Of a stretch of DNA of 64,000 nucleotides, positions 8,173 to 16,834 are shown piece after piece. The stretch is from contig NZ_CP064908.1 in the NCBI RefSeq assembly GCF_015841355.1, positions 3,138,094 through 3,202,093 on the forward strand, given 5' to 3'. Position 1 is the stretch's first letter. Each line of letters opens with the position of its first letter. The notes below the pieces were generated by a model. The model saw only the letters and a program-made list of their open reading frames with translations. It did no database searches and was not told where the DNA came from. Position numbers and translations under genes: made by a program. The DNA is from Synechococcus sp. CBW1107 (GTDB lineage Bacteria; Cyanobacteriota; Cyanobacteriia; PCC-6307; Cyanobiaceae).

Positions 8173-9663
8173 ATGACCGCACATCCGGCTGGAATTCCAG
8201 AAGCCGACTGGCTGGAAACTCCCGCCAGCGTCAGAGCGCTGATCAACGCCCAGCAGCAGGAGATCGAGCTGTTGCGCGGCCAACTCACCTCCTTGGCCAC
8301 CGAGTTGGCAAACCTGCGTGAGCGGATCGGACGCAGCTCTCGCAACTCATCCAAACCTCCCTCCAGTGATGGTCTGGGTTTTAAGCCGCCAGAACGGCGC
8401 AAGGGCAGTGGCCGCAAGCGGGGCGGCCAGCAGGGCCATCCCGGATCCGGACCAGAGCTGCTGTCGATCGAGCGGGTGGATCAGGTGGTGGATCACCACC
8501 CTGATGCCTGCCGCCGCTGTGGCACCTTGCTCCAGGGAGAGGATCTCGATCCCCTGCGCCATCAGGTGATCGAGATCCCGCCGATTACCCCGCTGGTGAT
8601 CGAGCACCGGCTGCATCGCCTGGTCTGCCCCTGCTGTTCCACCAGCACCTGCGCCTCGTTGCCGGCGGATGTGGAGGCCAGTCACTACGGCCCAAGGCTC
8701 AGTGCACTGGTGGGCCTGCTGGGCAGTGCCTTTCCGTTGAGTTTCAGCAAGACCCAGGCCCTGCTCCAGCAGCTGGTAGGAGTGGAGATGAGCCGCGGCG
8801 CGATTGGACGGGTCCGCCAGCGCTTGAGTGCAGCACTGGAGCAGCCCATGCAGGAGGCCCTTGCTTTTGCCCGCGTGCAGCCGGTGGCCTACGTAGATGA
8901 AACTGGCGCCCCCACCGGCAATGCCGACGGCAACAATCCCACTGGAAAGCGGGGCTGGCAGTGGGTCATGGTCACCGCCGTGGTGACGGTATTTGTGCAA
9001 GGGCTGAGTCGATCGACGACCGCTGCCATCGAGCTGCTGGGGAACGCCTTTGGCGGGATTGTGGTGAGCGATCGCTTCTCGGCCTACAACCACCTGCCCA
9101 CCAAGCAGCGCCAGCTGTGCTGGGCGCACCTGATCCGCGACCTGACGGCCATCGCCGAACGCCCGGGCGCCAGCGCTGAATTCGGAGCCCAGCTGCTGGG
9201 CCTGCAGCAGCAGCTGTTTGGCCACTGGCACCGCTACAAGGAGGGAAAGATTGACTGGCCCGCCTTGCAGCAAAGCTGCCGGCCGATCCGCCAGACCTTT
9301 GAGACCACGCTGCAGCGGGTAGTAGAGCTCGGCTACCAGCGCGGCGAGCGAACGCCTTGGGCCAGCACAGTGCGCACGTGCCAGCAGCTCCAGAAGGTGA
9401 CAGGTGGGTTGTGGACCTTCCTGGAGAACGAGGGAATAGAGCCCACCAACAACGCCGCAGAACGTGCCCTGCGCCAATCGGTGATTCAGCGCAAGATCAG
9501 TCAAGGAGTCCAATCCCGCCAAGGTGCGATCTGCCGGAGCCGCCTGCTCACGGTCACCACTACCCTCAGGCAACAGGGGCGGGATGTCTGGGAGTTCCTG
9601 GAGCAGGCCTGGATCGCCCATCACCGCGATGGGGTGATGCCGTCACTGCTGAGCGATCCCTGA
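8173..9663 (+). CDS. IS66-family transposase
   Basis: About 496 residues from the ATG at 8173; an upstream GTG/ATT-type extension is less likely. The N-terminal coiled coil (QQQEIELLRGQLTSLATELA) is followed by the NSSKPPSSDG motif, a zinc ribbon with CRRCG and CPCC, and the DDE domain. Catalytic candidates are D in YVDETGAP, D in VVSDRFSAY and E in NNAAERALR. It is a single-gene form with no separate TnpA or TnpB in the element. Confidence 0.93.
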   Translation: MTAHPAGIPEADWLETPASVRALINAQQQEIELLRGQLTSLATELANLRERIGRSSRNSSKPPSSDGLGFKPPERRKGSGRKRGGQQGHPGSGPELLSIERVDQVVDHHPDACRRCGTLLQGEDLDPLRHQVIEIPPITPLVIEHRLHRLVCPCCSTSTCASLPADVEASHYGPRLSALVGLLGSAFPLSFSKTQALLQQLVGVEMSRGAIGRVRQRLSAALEQPMQEALAFARVQPVAYVDETGAPTGNADGNNPTGKRGWQWVMVTAVVTVFVQGLSRSTTAAIELLGNAFGGIVVSDRFSAYNHLPTKQRQLCWAHLIRDLTAIAERPGASAEFGAQLLGLQQQLFGHWHRYKEGKIDWPALQQSCRPIRQTFETTLQRVVELGYQRGERTPWASTVRTCQQLQKVTGGLWTFLENEGIEPTNNAAERALRQSVIQRKISQGVQSRQGAICRSRLLTVTTTLRQQGRDVWEFLEQAWIAHHRDGVMPSLLSDP

Positions 9664-9691
9664 AGGCAGAAGAAAGGACAAGGAAGAGTCT

Positions 9692-9717
9692 CTGATCGCT
9701 CAGCGGTGAGCGATCAG
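9692..9717 (+). terminator. Hairpin after the IS66 transposase
   Basis: CTGATCGCTCA and TGAGCGATCAG are perfect 11-bp arms with a GCGG loop, 28 bp after the transposase stop. There is no T-run, so it may be a terminator or a subterminal element structure. Confidence 0.4.
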
Positions 9718-9749
9718 GCTTGCATTCGTGCGGTGGGGCGTCCCGACCC

Positions 9750-10097
9750 CTGAACGCATACTCCCCAGGCGCGATGGCATCGGCATGGCGCTTGACCTCC
9801 TGCCGAAAACGCAGCGCCGTGTACTTCTTGAGGTCAGGCCGGGCCGAGAGCACGTTGGTGCGCAGGAAGCGGGCGTTGCCGTACTCGGTTTGGTTTACAA
9901 ATAGCGTGTAGGGCTCATCCCCATCCGGTCCGGGTAGATCGTCTTGGGTGGTGATGTGGAATCCAGGCAAGGCAGCGCTTCTCCCTGGGCAGTGCATCAA
10001 TCATCCGCCATCCGGCCAGGATGGTGAGGATCTGCCAGCGGCTCTGCTGATCTGCGCCGATGACACCGCTGACGCCTGAATCGATCCGTGCCAGCAA
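9750..10097 (-). pseudogene. 5' part of the gene split by IS66, also frameshifted
   Basis: From the ATG at 10097 one frame reads MLARIDSGVSGVIGADQQSR and on to DALPREKRCL. At about 9,975 the sensible sequence jumps by one base to PGFHITTQDDLPGPDGDEPY and continues to APGEYAF at the IS66 border. This points to a single-base frameshift in addition to the IS insertion. The joined protein would be about 190 residues with no recognised domain. It starts divergently from the gene at 10,060, overlapping its first codons by 38 bp. Confidence 0.5.
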
Positions 10098-11037
10098 GGC
10101 CGAGCTACCGCCGATCGGCCCGGTGATTACAAAACTGCGCCGCCAGGACCCCTACATCCAGCAGGAGCAGCACCGCTACCGCTCCCCGCGGGGCTTCCAG
10201 CACTGGGCCAATCACCTGGCCTTTGCAGCAATGATCGAGGCGACCCTGCAGTTCATCGATGAGCTGGAAGATCCGATCGGCTTCTGGGCTGCTACCACCT
10301 GCCGCTGGGCCCGGATCGTGGAGGCGCCGCCCCGCTTCCTGGCGCCAGAGCTGATAGAGGCCTTTCGCCGCACCCCTTCTCCCTACCTCGATGAGGAGCT
10401 GCCGCAGGTGCTGCCCTGCTTCCGGTTGATGCTCCCCGATGGGGCCCTATTCACAGAAGACGGGGTGCCAATACCGGTGGTGATTGTGGCTGACCTGCGG
10501 GTGATGGCCAACTGGCTGCCGCCTATGGCCCATCGCATCAGCGGCATCAGCTGCGTGGGCTTGGCCCTCGATGGCAGCACATACCTCACTCGCCACTCCT
10601 TTGCCCAAATCGGCGAGCGCCAACCCACCGAGGAAGACATGAGCCATCCGGCCTGGCAGTGGGATGAGCAGGCGGTGCATAGCACCAACCAGCGCATGGA
10701 GGGGCTGGCGATCAACGCCCTGCTGGTGCAGCTCTACCAGCCGGAACTGCTGACCACCGGCCCGGCCGCCAGGGTGCGCAGCGGCAAGGGTTTCTCGGCT
10801 GGGACCGCCGATGACTCCGGCACCGTGACGCCCCAGGGCCCGGTGTGGATCGGCAAGGACTTCCGGTTCGATCGCACCCCCAGGCCCCCGTCAGAAGGGA
10901 CCGCGGCTGGCAGCAGCAGCAGCGTCTCGCGTCGGCCCCACTGGCGCCGGGGCCATTGGCACACCGTGCTGCATGGCGAGAAGCGTCAGAGCCGCCGGAT
11001 GCAGTGGTTCCAGCCGGTGTACGTGGGGCTGAGTTGA
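10060..11037 (+). CDS. Hypothetical protein with C-terminal HWRRGHWH motif
   Basis: A 325-residue soluble protein that I do not recognise firmly. The C-terminus has RPHWRRGHWHTVLHGEKRQS followed by W-F-Q-P-V-Y-V-G. This resembles the 'HWRRGHwR...P.G.GRS...W..P..V' end seen in a group of mobile-element proteins, including, as I recall, those labelled AcrVA2-like. The length (AcrVA2 is about 320 residues) fits, but I cannot show homology. A Ser-rich low-complexity linker precedes the motif. It sits among phage- or plasmid-like genes. Confidence 0.65.
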   Translation: MTPLTPESIRASKAELPPIGPVITKLRRQDPYIQQEQHRYRSPRGFQHWANHLAFAAMIEATLQFIDELEDPIGFWAATTCRWARIVEAPPRFLAPELIEAFRRTPSPYLDEELPQVLPCFRLMLPDGALFTEDGVPIPVVIVADLRVMANWLPPMAHRISGISCVGLALDGSTYLTRHSFAQIGERQPTEEDMSHPAWQWDEQAVHSTNQRMEGLAINALLVQLYQPELLTTGPAARVRSGKGFSAGTADDSGTVTPQGPVWIGKDFRFDRTPRPPSEGTAAGSSSSVSRRPHWRRGHWHTVLHGEKRQSRRMQWFQPVYVGLS

Positions 11038-11110
11038 GCACATCGACCCGGACGCGACCCACCCCCCCCCGAAGGAGAAAACCCGGCGGGGACACCGCCG
11101 GGCAAGCACC

Positions 11111-11323
11111 TCAGAGCACCTGCACCCTGGCCTGGGGCCCGAGCACCCGCTGCTGATTGGAGGCCAGGATCAGCGCCTCTTCTCGGGGCACGAAGTGCGG
11201 CTCTGCTGAGATGTGCCCCTCGCGATCGAGGAAGAGCACCCTGAGAAGCCGGCCCGCGGCATCAAGCAGATGCACCGAGACGATGCGGATCGGGCAGGTG
11301 CGGGAGAGGGGAGTGGCGGCCAT
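11111..11323 (-). CDS. Small hypothetical protein
   Basis: A 70-residue protein from the ATG at 11323 (MAATPLSRTCPIRIVSVHLL), with RVLFLDREGHISAEPHFVPR in the middle. The alternating hydrophobic pattern suggests a small beta-rich fold. It converges with the gene ending at 11,037. The function is unknown, but the coding character is good. Confidence 0.5.
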   Translation of the reverse strand: MAATPLSRTCPIRIVSVHLLDAAGRLLRVLFLDREGHISAEPHFVPREEALILASNQQRVLGPQARVQVL

Positions 11324-11994
11324 GGCTGGGCTGGCGAACGACACCGCCGTTCAGCCCCGGCACCGCCTGCGCCGTGCAAGGGGCACGGAGCGCAGCGCAG
11401 CGACTCGCGTCAGCCCTTGCGCGGTGCGCAAGCCGGGGCAGGCCGGGTGGCGTGATCGCCAGGCACCCAGCAGTGCCACCCTTCCGCCCCTCCCGCGCAA
11501 GTAGTCGGAGCAGCAGGGTGCCCATGTCGGTTCTATCCCTGGAGGCCAAAAGCGGGCTCTATTAGTCGCAGCCGAGCACAACAGCTGCAGCGCGAATAGC
11601 CGAAGGCCAGCGATTGCCACTCAAACAGAAGGGGGGCTCAAGGCCCCAAGCCAACCCAAGGCCGTACGGATGGCAGGCCATGTCAGCACGCGCTGACACA
11701 CAAGCGGAGACCCCAACTCCTGAGATCGCTTGCAACGCAGGGCTTCCTGATTTGGAAACCTTAAGAAATCTGGAAGCCTGTTTGACAGGGTCGTAGCTTA
11801 CAAGCCCCCCGTGCATCATGCGGCCACGCAGGAAGCACGGGGGGCTTGTAAAGGTCAACGCCTTCCCGGGATTTCTTCACCGACCGTGCTGGTCACTTCG
11901 TGGCGGGGCAGTTAATTTGTTCCCATCGGCCGTGACGCCATCTGTGGTGTCTGCGTAGGGGGAGACCCCCAGATGCAGCGCACCCAGGGGTCAA
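11324..11994. other. Intergenic stretch without a supported gene
   Basis: Open frames here are short and of poor composition. The only clear structure is the long inverted repeat at 11,798-11,851, recorded separately. Confidence 0.6.
11798..11851. repeat. Perfect 17-bp inverted repeat (large hairpin)
   Basis: TTACAAGCCCCCCGTGC at 11798-11814 is exactly complementary to GCACGGGGGGCTTGTAA at 11835-11851, with a 20-base loop. No T-run follows on either side. It lies about 145 bp before the P63C-like gene and could be a transcription attenuator, a replication or transfer structure, or a MITE-like end pair. Confidence 0.7.
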
Positions 11995-13191
11995 ATGGTC
12001 GACGTGCTGCTGGAACAGCACGCCACTGACAACCCGGAGGAGGTCATCTTGACCGAAACTACCGCGCCACAGGGCGCGCAGCCAGATTGCGCGCGTCTTG
12101 TTTACGAGGCTGAACAGGCCCCGCTTCCAGTCCACTGCAGCTCCAAAAAGCCCAGGGGACTGGATCGCCTCAAGGAGGTTCAGCCCCCGGCTGAAGCCAA
12201 CGCCTACACGGCACAGCTGCGCAAGGTCCGCTACGGGCCAGCGACACTGGACGCCTTCCTGATGCCGGATGGCAGCTTCCGCTTCTCGATGCGGAGTGCC
12301 GCGGCCTCGGTGCACATGCTCTCCAATTCCCAGGCTCAGCGCACGATCGAGCGCGTTGTTGAGGGAATCACGCCCGAACCCAAGCCAGGGCCAGGCGAAA
12401 TCTCAGTGATCGCAGTCAGTCCAGCCCAGGACAGGTCCATTTCAGGGCCTCCGCTGATGGATGTGCCCTACCCAGGGCCCACTGGCTATGCCACGACCCT
12501 GTCCCACCAAGCGCTGATCCGGTTCTGGGGTGAGCTCAGCCGGACCTCGCCGACCTACGGCCCTGCGGCGGTGCGCATGCTGGAGATCGGCGCTGAGGTT
12601 TCACTGATCGCGCTGTGCCAGCAGGCCTTCGGGATCGTGGACCACCGCTCGGTGGAAGAGCGGCTGCTGGAAGCCTGGATCGACCTGGGTACAGAGCGCC
12701 CTGAACCGCTGTTTGATGCCCAGTTCCGGCAGTTCTACGAATCGGTCGTTGGTCATCGCTGGGGGTCTCCCGCTACCGCCAGCTGCCTCGCTGATCTCGT
12801 GTATCACCGCATCCCGCCTCAGGTCTATCAGGCCCTGAAGGACATCAACCCGGTGACGCGGCCGATCCTGATCAACAGCAAAGGCGAGCAGGTCGGCTTC
12901 CGCGAGCGGCCCATGCACACCCTGATCAGTGACCCTGCGTTTGCTCGGGCGATCAAGCCGATCGTGGAGGCTGCAAAGGTGCTGCTGGCCATCACGCCAA
13001 AGGGGCAGTTCCGGGAAGTGTTGAGGGTCTTGGACTCGACAAATCCGCGGTACAAATGCCGCGGTCGGAAAGCTCTCTGCGGCGCGAGCAACCAGCCCCG
13101 ACTGGCTCCTGCCCCCGCGAAGTGGCCCCATCAGCGTGGTGGGGACCGCGCCAAGCAGATGCCGTTGCTTGGTGATCAGTCATGTGCCTAA
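11995..13191 (+). CDS. P63C-domain-like phage/plasmid protein
   Basis: A 398-residue ORF. The middle part, CLADLVYHRIPPQVYQALKD followed by INPVTRP, then HTLISDPAFARAI and FREVL, matches the pattern of P63C domains in phage antirepressor-like proteins (a variant of Y-RLP-GVL-ELK-NP with ED-GHP). The N-terminal part (YTAQLRKVRYGPATLDAFLM and FRFSMRSAAASVHML) resembles their first domain. Two starts are possible: the ATG at 11995, or a TTG at 12049 preceded by GGAGGAGG five bases upstream. The last 40 residues look unconserved and may be readthrough from a frame change. Role inferred: DNA-binding regulator of a mobile element. Confidence 0.6.
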   Translation: MVDVLLEQHATDNPEEVILTETTAPQGAQPDCARLVYEAEQAPLPVHCSSKKPRGLDRLKEVQPPAEANAYTAQLRKVRYGPATLDAFLMPDGSFRFSMRSAAASVHMLSNSQAQRTIERVVEGITPEPKPGPGEISVIAVSPAQDRSISGPPLMDVPYPGPTGYATTLSHQALIRFWGELSRTSPTYGPAAVRMLEIGAEVSLIALCQQAFGIVDHRSVEERLLEAWIDLGTERPEPLFDAQFRQFYESVVGHRWGSPATASCLADLVYHRIPPQVYQALKDINPVTRPILINSKGEQVGFRERPMHTLISDPAFARAIKPIVEAAKVLLAITPKGQFREVLRVLDSTNPRYKCRGRKALCGASNQPRLAPAPAKWPHQRGGDRAKQMPLLGDQSCA

Positions 13192-13308
13192 AAGCCGCAT
13201 CTGCGGTGACTGGAAAGCTGCAACTCCATCGGTTCCCTGCTGGAGATCAGTGCTCAGCTCCTGCTGCCCCTGCGATTGCAATGACCACAGTTCACGCCCA
13301 CGTTCGTA

Positions 13309-13779
13309 ATGACCAAGTCCCTGCCCTTGACGGGCATCCTGCATCAGATCAACTGGTATGGAACATCCCCGTACGGGGTTCCATTCGCTGTCGTCAGCAT
13401 TATCGACGCAGCCAACAACCTCCACCGGGCGCTGGTCTGCAGCCGGCGCTTTGGTGACCTGTCACGCCTCTCTGAGTTTGAGGGCTTACGCGTGAATCTG
13501 GTGGCAACTCCAAATGGGCTACAGCTCAAGTCGATTGCCGAGCAGATCCCGCCTGAGCAGCAACTGGAAGAGGATGGGCACCTGGAGGCGATGCACGAAC
13601 ACGGTGATGCACCGGTTGATGCAGCCAACCAGATCTATGTTTTGGGAACTTCGCTCGATGCTGTCGATCCGACAGCGGAGGCGATCCCCCTGAACAAGCT
13701 GCAGGAGGTGGCAGCGACCGTGGCCAAGCTGGCCCGCGATCTGCGGCTTCCTACCTGCGTGTGGATCCACCTTCCGTAG
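13309..13779 (+). CDS. Hypothetical protein
   Basis: A 156-residue protein that I do not recognise. It starts MTKSLPLTGILHQINWYGTS and contains a beta-rich middle (YGVPFAVVSIIDAANNLHRA) and an acidic stretch around residue 95. The next feature is a strong terminator 28 bp after its stop, marking the end of a transcript that may also include the P63C-like gene. Confidence 0.6.
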   Translation: MTKSLPLTGILHQINWYGTSPYGVPFAVVSIIDAANNLHRALVCSRRFGDLSRLSEFEGLRVNLVATPNGLQLKSIAEQIPPEQQLEEDGHLEAMHEHGDAPVDAANQIYVLGTSLDAVDPTAEAIPLNKLQEVAATVAKLARDLRLPTCVWIHLP

Positions 13780-13807
13780 GGCCAGCTGATCCAGCCCATC
13801 GCGTCTG

Positions 13808-13833
13808 CCCCCGCCTTCTGGCGGGGGTTTTTT
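13808..13833 (+). terminator. Rho-independent terminator
   Basis: CCCCCGCC, a TTCT loop and GGCGGGGG are followed directly by six T. It lies 28 bp downstream of the gene ending at 13,779. Confidence 0.9.
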
Positions 13834-13858
13834 GATGTCGTGGGCCGGCCTGCGAATC

Positions 13859-14707
13859 TCAGGCCGCCTCAGCAGGCACCAGCTGAACCCTGCTGGGCTG
13901 GTGCTGCACCAGGAAGGCTTCGATCCAGTCGTGATGACACCGCTGGCAGATCCGATCTGCAATCGACGGGGCATCGGGCGGCACCTGGAAGCGCTTGCGG
14001 AACGCCTTGGTGAAGCCCTCCAGGGCGGGCCGGGGCAGAGAACGGATGGTGCTGTGGAGCTGGTGAATCGTGGCGCTATCCAGCGGTGCCAGGGCTGGAT
14101 CGTCCGGCTCAGCATCACGGGATTCAACTACCCGTCCCCGCTGTGGCTGGCTGGGCTGCTGGTGGCCATGCCCCGTCCCTGGGCTGTGGACAGGAGCGAG
14201 ATCCCGATGCCCAGGGCGGACCTGCTCCTCGCCGCCGGCTGACGATGTCACACCACGCTGGAGACGGTCATAGAGGGCCAGGCCAAACGGATTCCCGAAG
14301 GTCATCAGGGCTCGCTTCATGGCGTCCGTCTCGGCTTCCTTGATGGCCGATTCATGGGCCTGGCCCAGGTCGATGTCGATGCCGTGGCCGGCTCCGCTTC
14401 CCTCACGGATCAGAGGCCCCGCATCGGTGGCGCCCACCGTGATGCGGACGCGGGCGGTGTAGGTGACGCCCCAGCCAGAGCGACCATCACGGCCGATCGA
14501 GCGCTCGCTCTGGTTGACGCACTCCACGGCGATGGTTTCGCGCTGCCAGCCGTCAAAGCCAAAGATGCGGTTGGCTTCGGCGATGGCTTGCCAGCCCTCC
14601 AGGTAGCTGACCTTGGCGCGGCCCTGGTCGCGCTGCTTGACCTTGGAGCGATCGAGCGGGGCCGAGAGAGCGGCGATCTGCTCAGGCGAGAAGACGGCGG
14701 TTGCCAT
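13859..14707 (-). CDS. Rad52/Rad22-family single-strand annealing protein
   Basis: A 282-residue protein. Residues 20-60 carry KVSYLEGWQAIAEANRIFGF and DGWQRET, and residues 110-145 carry GHGIDIDLGQAHESAIKEAE followed by TDAMKRALMTFGNPFGLALYD. These are the hallmark blocks of the Rad52/Rad22 annealing domain used by phages and plasmids. After a Q/P/H-rich linker, the C-terminal 90 residues include CQRCHHDWIEAFL. The protein anneals single strands in phage-type recombination. It heads towards the 13.8-kb terminator region and shares strand with a Gp157-like and a DUF2493 gene. Confidence 0.88.
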   Translation of the reverse strand: MATAVFSPEQIAALSAPLDRSKVKQRDQGRAKVSYLEGWQAIAEANRIFGFDGWQRETIAVECVNQSERSIGRDGRSGWGVTYTARVRITVGATDAGPLIREGSGAGHGIDIDLGQAHESAIKEAETDAMKRALMTFGNPFGLALYDRLQRGVTSSAGGEEQVRPGHRDLAPVHSPGTGHGHQQPSQPQRGRVVESRDAEPDDPALAPLDSATIHQLHSTIRSLPRPALEGFTKAFRKRFQVPPDAPSIADRICQRCHHDWIEAFLVQHQPSRVQLVPAEAA

Positions 14708-14811
14708 GGCTGGTTCCGGGGGTGAGGAAGGTTGGAGTTCGGGATGGGAGGACAGGGGCCCGCTGCAGGAGCGGACCCATTGAGGAGGGACGAGACCTCC
14801 TCTGGCTGCCG

Positions 14812-15435
14812 TCAGTGGATGCGCCAGGAACGGCGGGAAAGGAGCTGAGCACCACTGATTTGGCGGCCCGCCTTCAGGGCTTCTTTGATGGCGGCTCTAT
14901 CGGGCTTCCTGGTGGTCGTGACCATGAGCCACTCAGGATCGAGGGCCTCCTCGTCGTCGATCACGACGGCCGAGGATTTACGGCTGCTGAGCTCGTGATT
15001 GGGGAACGAGAAGCGGGTAGCCGCCGGCTGCAGCTGGGTGAGGACAAAGATCAGCGACTCCTCAAGGGCATCGGCCCGGCTGGCATCGGAGCGGGCCAGA
15101 TCGCTGAGCCGCTTGGCCTGCTGCTGGCGGTAGGCGGCCTGGCCGCGCAGGTGCTCGATCACCCAGCAGGTGGCATCAGCCTTGGTAGCGAGGGCCTGCT
15201 TGTTGCCTTCTTCTGCAAGGAGTGCCGCCTCCAGCTCGGCGAGGGCTGAGGCGCGCTGCTCGGGATCATCCGCTTCCAACTGCTCAGCCAGCTGGCCGAT
15301 GGCGCTGGTGAGCTCCTGGGCCTCGATGCCCAGCTGCCAGAGCGATCCGGAGCGCTGGAGGGAACAGGAAGGACCAGAGGCTTCCGGAGCCGAAGCAGGG
15401 GCGACAGCGGAGGGGATGGGAGTGAGAACGGCCAT
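14812..15435 (-). CDS. Gp157-like (phage host-nuclease-inhibitor type) protein
   Basis: About 207 residues from the ATG at 15435. The helical middle (LAEQLEADDPEQRASALAEL and on to ATKADATCWVIEHLRGQAAY) and the C-terminal block DPEWLMVTTTRKPDRAAIKE followed by ALKAGRQISGAQLL match the Siphovirus Gp157 family. In that family 'P.....KP....IK..LK.G..V.GA.L' is the conserved tail. It is typical of phage and plasmid recombination modules beside Rad52/RecT-type genes, as here. The open frame upstream to 15,765 is a shadow. Confidence 0.8.
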   Translation of the reverse strand: MAVLTPIPSAVAPASAPEASGPSCSLQRSGSLWQLGIEAQELTSAIGQLAEQLEADDPEQRASALAELEAALLAEEGNKQALATKADATCWVIEHLRGQAAYRQQQAKRLSDLARSDASRADALEESLIFVLTQLQPAATRFSFPNHELSSRKSSAVVIDDEEALDPEWLMVTTTRKPDRAAIKEALKAGRQISGAQLLSRRSWRIH

Positions 15436-15503
15436 GACGGTGAGAGGAGAGACAGGGAATGGAGAGGAGGCGCGACAGAACGCCAAAGGCTTGTGGTGAC
15501 TGA

Positions 15504-16001
15504 TCAGGAGCGGGGAACACCAGCCGGAACAGCCCAGAGCCCGGCCGACGTGCTGACCTCGGCCACCGAGATCGGCACCGGCGAACTGGAGGCCATGCGG
15601 CGGGCCTGTTGCACGAGCGAGGCGGTGCCAAGGCCACCGGGGAACGCCACCACCAGCACCGAGGCGATCGAAACCGGGGAGGTGTGGGCCACGGCCCGGG
15701 CAATGGCCTGCTCGAGCAGCTCCCGATTGCGGATCGGCCCAGCTGCCCTGCCGTGCCGCTCCCACCGGGCTGGCAGCACAACTGAAGGCCAGCCCAGCTG
15801 ATGGGCAGCGCGGCCAATGGCGGCATCGGCACCACGGGCCCCGCCATGGAGCAGCAGATGCACCAGCCGGCCGCCACTGCGGGCCAGCAGCTCAGCGGCC
15901 ACGCGCTGATGGGGCCAGGCCAGATCACGGCCGCCACCGGCGGCGATCACCAGAGAGCGAGCCGGGACAATCTCCGGCCGCGATGGAATACATAAAGCCA
16001 T
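15504..16001 (-). CDS. DUF2493 / YspA-like SLOG-family protein
   Basis: About 165 residues. SLVIAAGGGRDLAWPHQRVA at the start, LLHGGARGADAAIGRAAHQL in the middle, then VVLPARWERHGRAAGPIRNR and VVAFPGGLGTASLVQQARR form the DUF2493/SLOG Rossmann pattern, with a nucleotide-binding G-GARGAD loop and a second PGGLGT loop. These proteins are frequent in phages and plasmids and are thought to bind nucleotide-like ligands. It is the first gene of the three-gene minus-strand recombination set. The start could also be the GTG/ATG at about 16,025. Confidence 0.8.
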   Translation of the reverse strand: MALCIPSRPEIVPARSLVIAAGGGRDLAWPHQRVAAELLARSGGRLVHLLLHGGARGADAAIGRAAHQLGWPSVVLPARWERHGRAAGPIRNRELLEQAIARAVAHTSPVSIASVLVVAFPGGLGTASLVQQARRMASSSPVPISVAEVSTSAGLWAVPAGVPRS

Positions 16002-16260
16002 GGATTCAGTTGCCAGAAAGGACAACTGATCGGGGCATCACAACCGCTTATGTGTACGCAACTGTGATGGCGAGACCAGGGATTAGGTTGCCGCCGGCGA
16101 TGGGCTCTGGGCCTTTGGCGCAGCCCTTATTCTACCAGTACAAACGTACTCTGTGGCGGGCAGAGCGACTGCGGGGTAATGGATCTGCACCAAGCAAGAC
16201 CATCCACAGGTGGGTTTGAAAGCTGAAAAGCAAGACCGCCAGATTCGGCACTGAACGACG

Positions 16261-16353
16261 AGCTGGCCGCGCAGCCGCGCGAGGAGGCTTGGGGCATCAC
16301 CCCCAGCCCCATCAACGCGGGCGAATGCCCGGCCACCGCAGCCGCGGGAGAGG
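16261..16353 (+). repeat. Dispersed ~92-bp repeat, copy 1
   Basis: Begins AGCTGGCCGCGCAGCCGCGC and ends with CGAATGCCCGGCCACCGCAG plus CCGCGGGAGAGG. Both ends are identical to those of the copy at 20,343; the 30-base middle differs. Both copies lie in non-coding DNA close to a tRNA sequence. Confidence 0.8.
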
Positions 16354-16834
16354 AGCCCTGCCCACCACCCCAACACCGGCTCCCAGAGCGGAGGGCGGCG
16401 GCGGCTGGCCGATGCACGCCACGGCGCAGCCGTGGCACGCTGAAGGACGGCCGTCGCCGACCGAAGCCCTGCGGTGTTTGCAGTGCCTTGCGGCATGGTC
16501 GACTTCATGGCCGAGCACGTGGATCAGAACAACCAGAGCGGATTGGCGCCCTGGCGCCGCACTTGCATGCGGGCACTTCTGTTCGAACCTTTATTCCGCT
16601 TGCGCCTAATTCAAAGAAGCGCCACTTCCCCTGAATGAGGCACCTGCCGGCCAGCGAGGCATCTCGCATGTCCCGCGACGGCGGTCTGAGTCGCTATTTG
16701 TTCGACGGGCCGGCTTCTGGGCTCTCCGGCCGACAGGCGGTTGGCGGCCGCAAAACATCTCACCAAACATCTCACACGTGCGGCTCTGGCTGCCAGCATG
16801 CCTTGCGGCACAGTCGATCTTAGCGATTCCTAGT

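Larger units (their letters stand above)
8121..9749 (+). mobile_element. IS66-family insertion sequence
   Basis: A 1,629-bp element carrying one transposase gene. The borders are set by the hexamer CTGAAC present at 8115-8120 and again at 9750-9755. Fusing the flanks at this repeat restores an open frame across the target gene. IS66 elements usually make 8-bp duplications, so the repeat may have decayed or the borders may be off by one or two bases. Terminal inverted repeats are weak by eye. Confidence 0.75.

Noticed and set aside
8347..9624. 425-residue minus-strand frame opposite the IS66 transposase
   Set aside because: Shadow of the transposase; composition rich in Q, A, G and L with no domain.
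10060..16001. A prophage
   Set aside because: P63C-like, Rad52-like and Gp157-like genes are phage-type, but there are no terminase, portal, capsid, tail or lysis genes.
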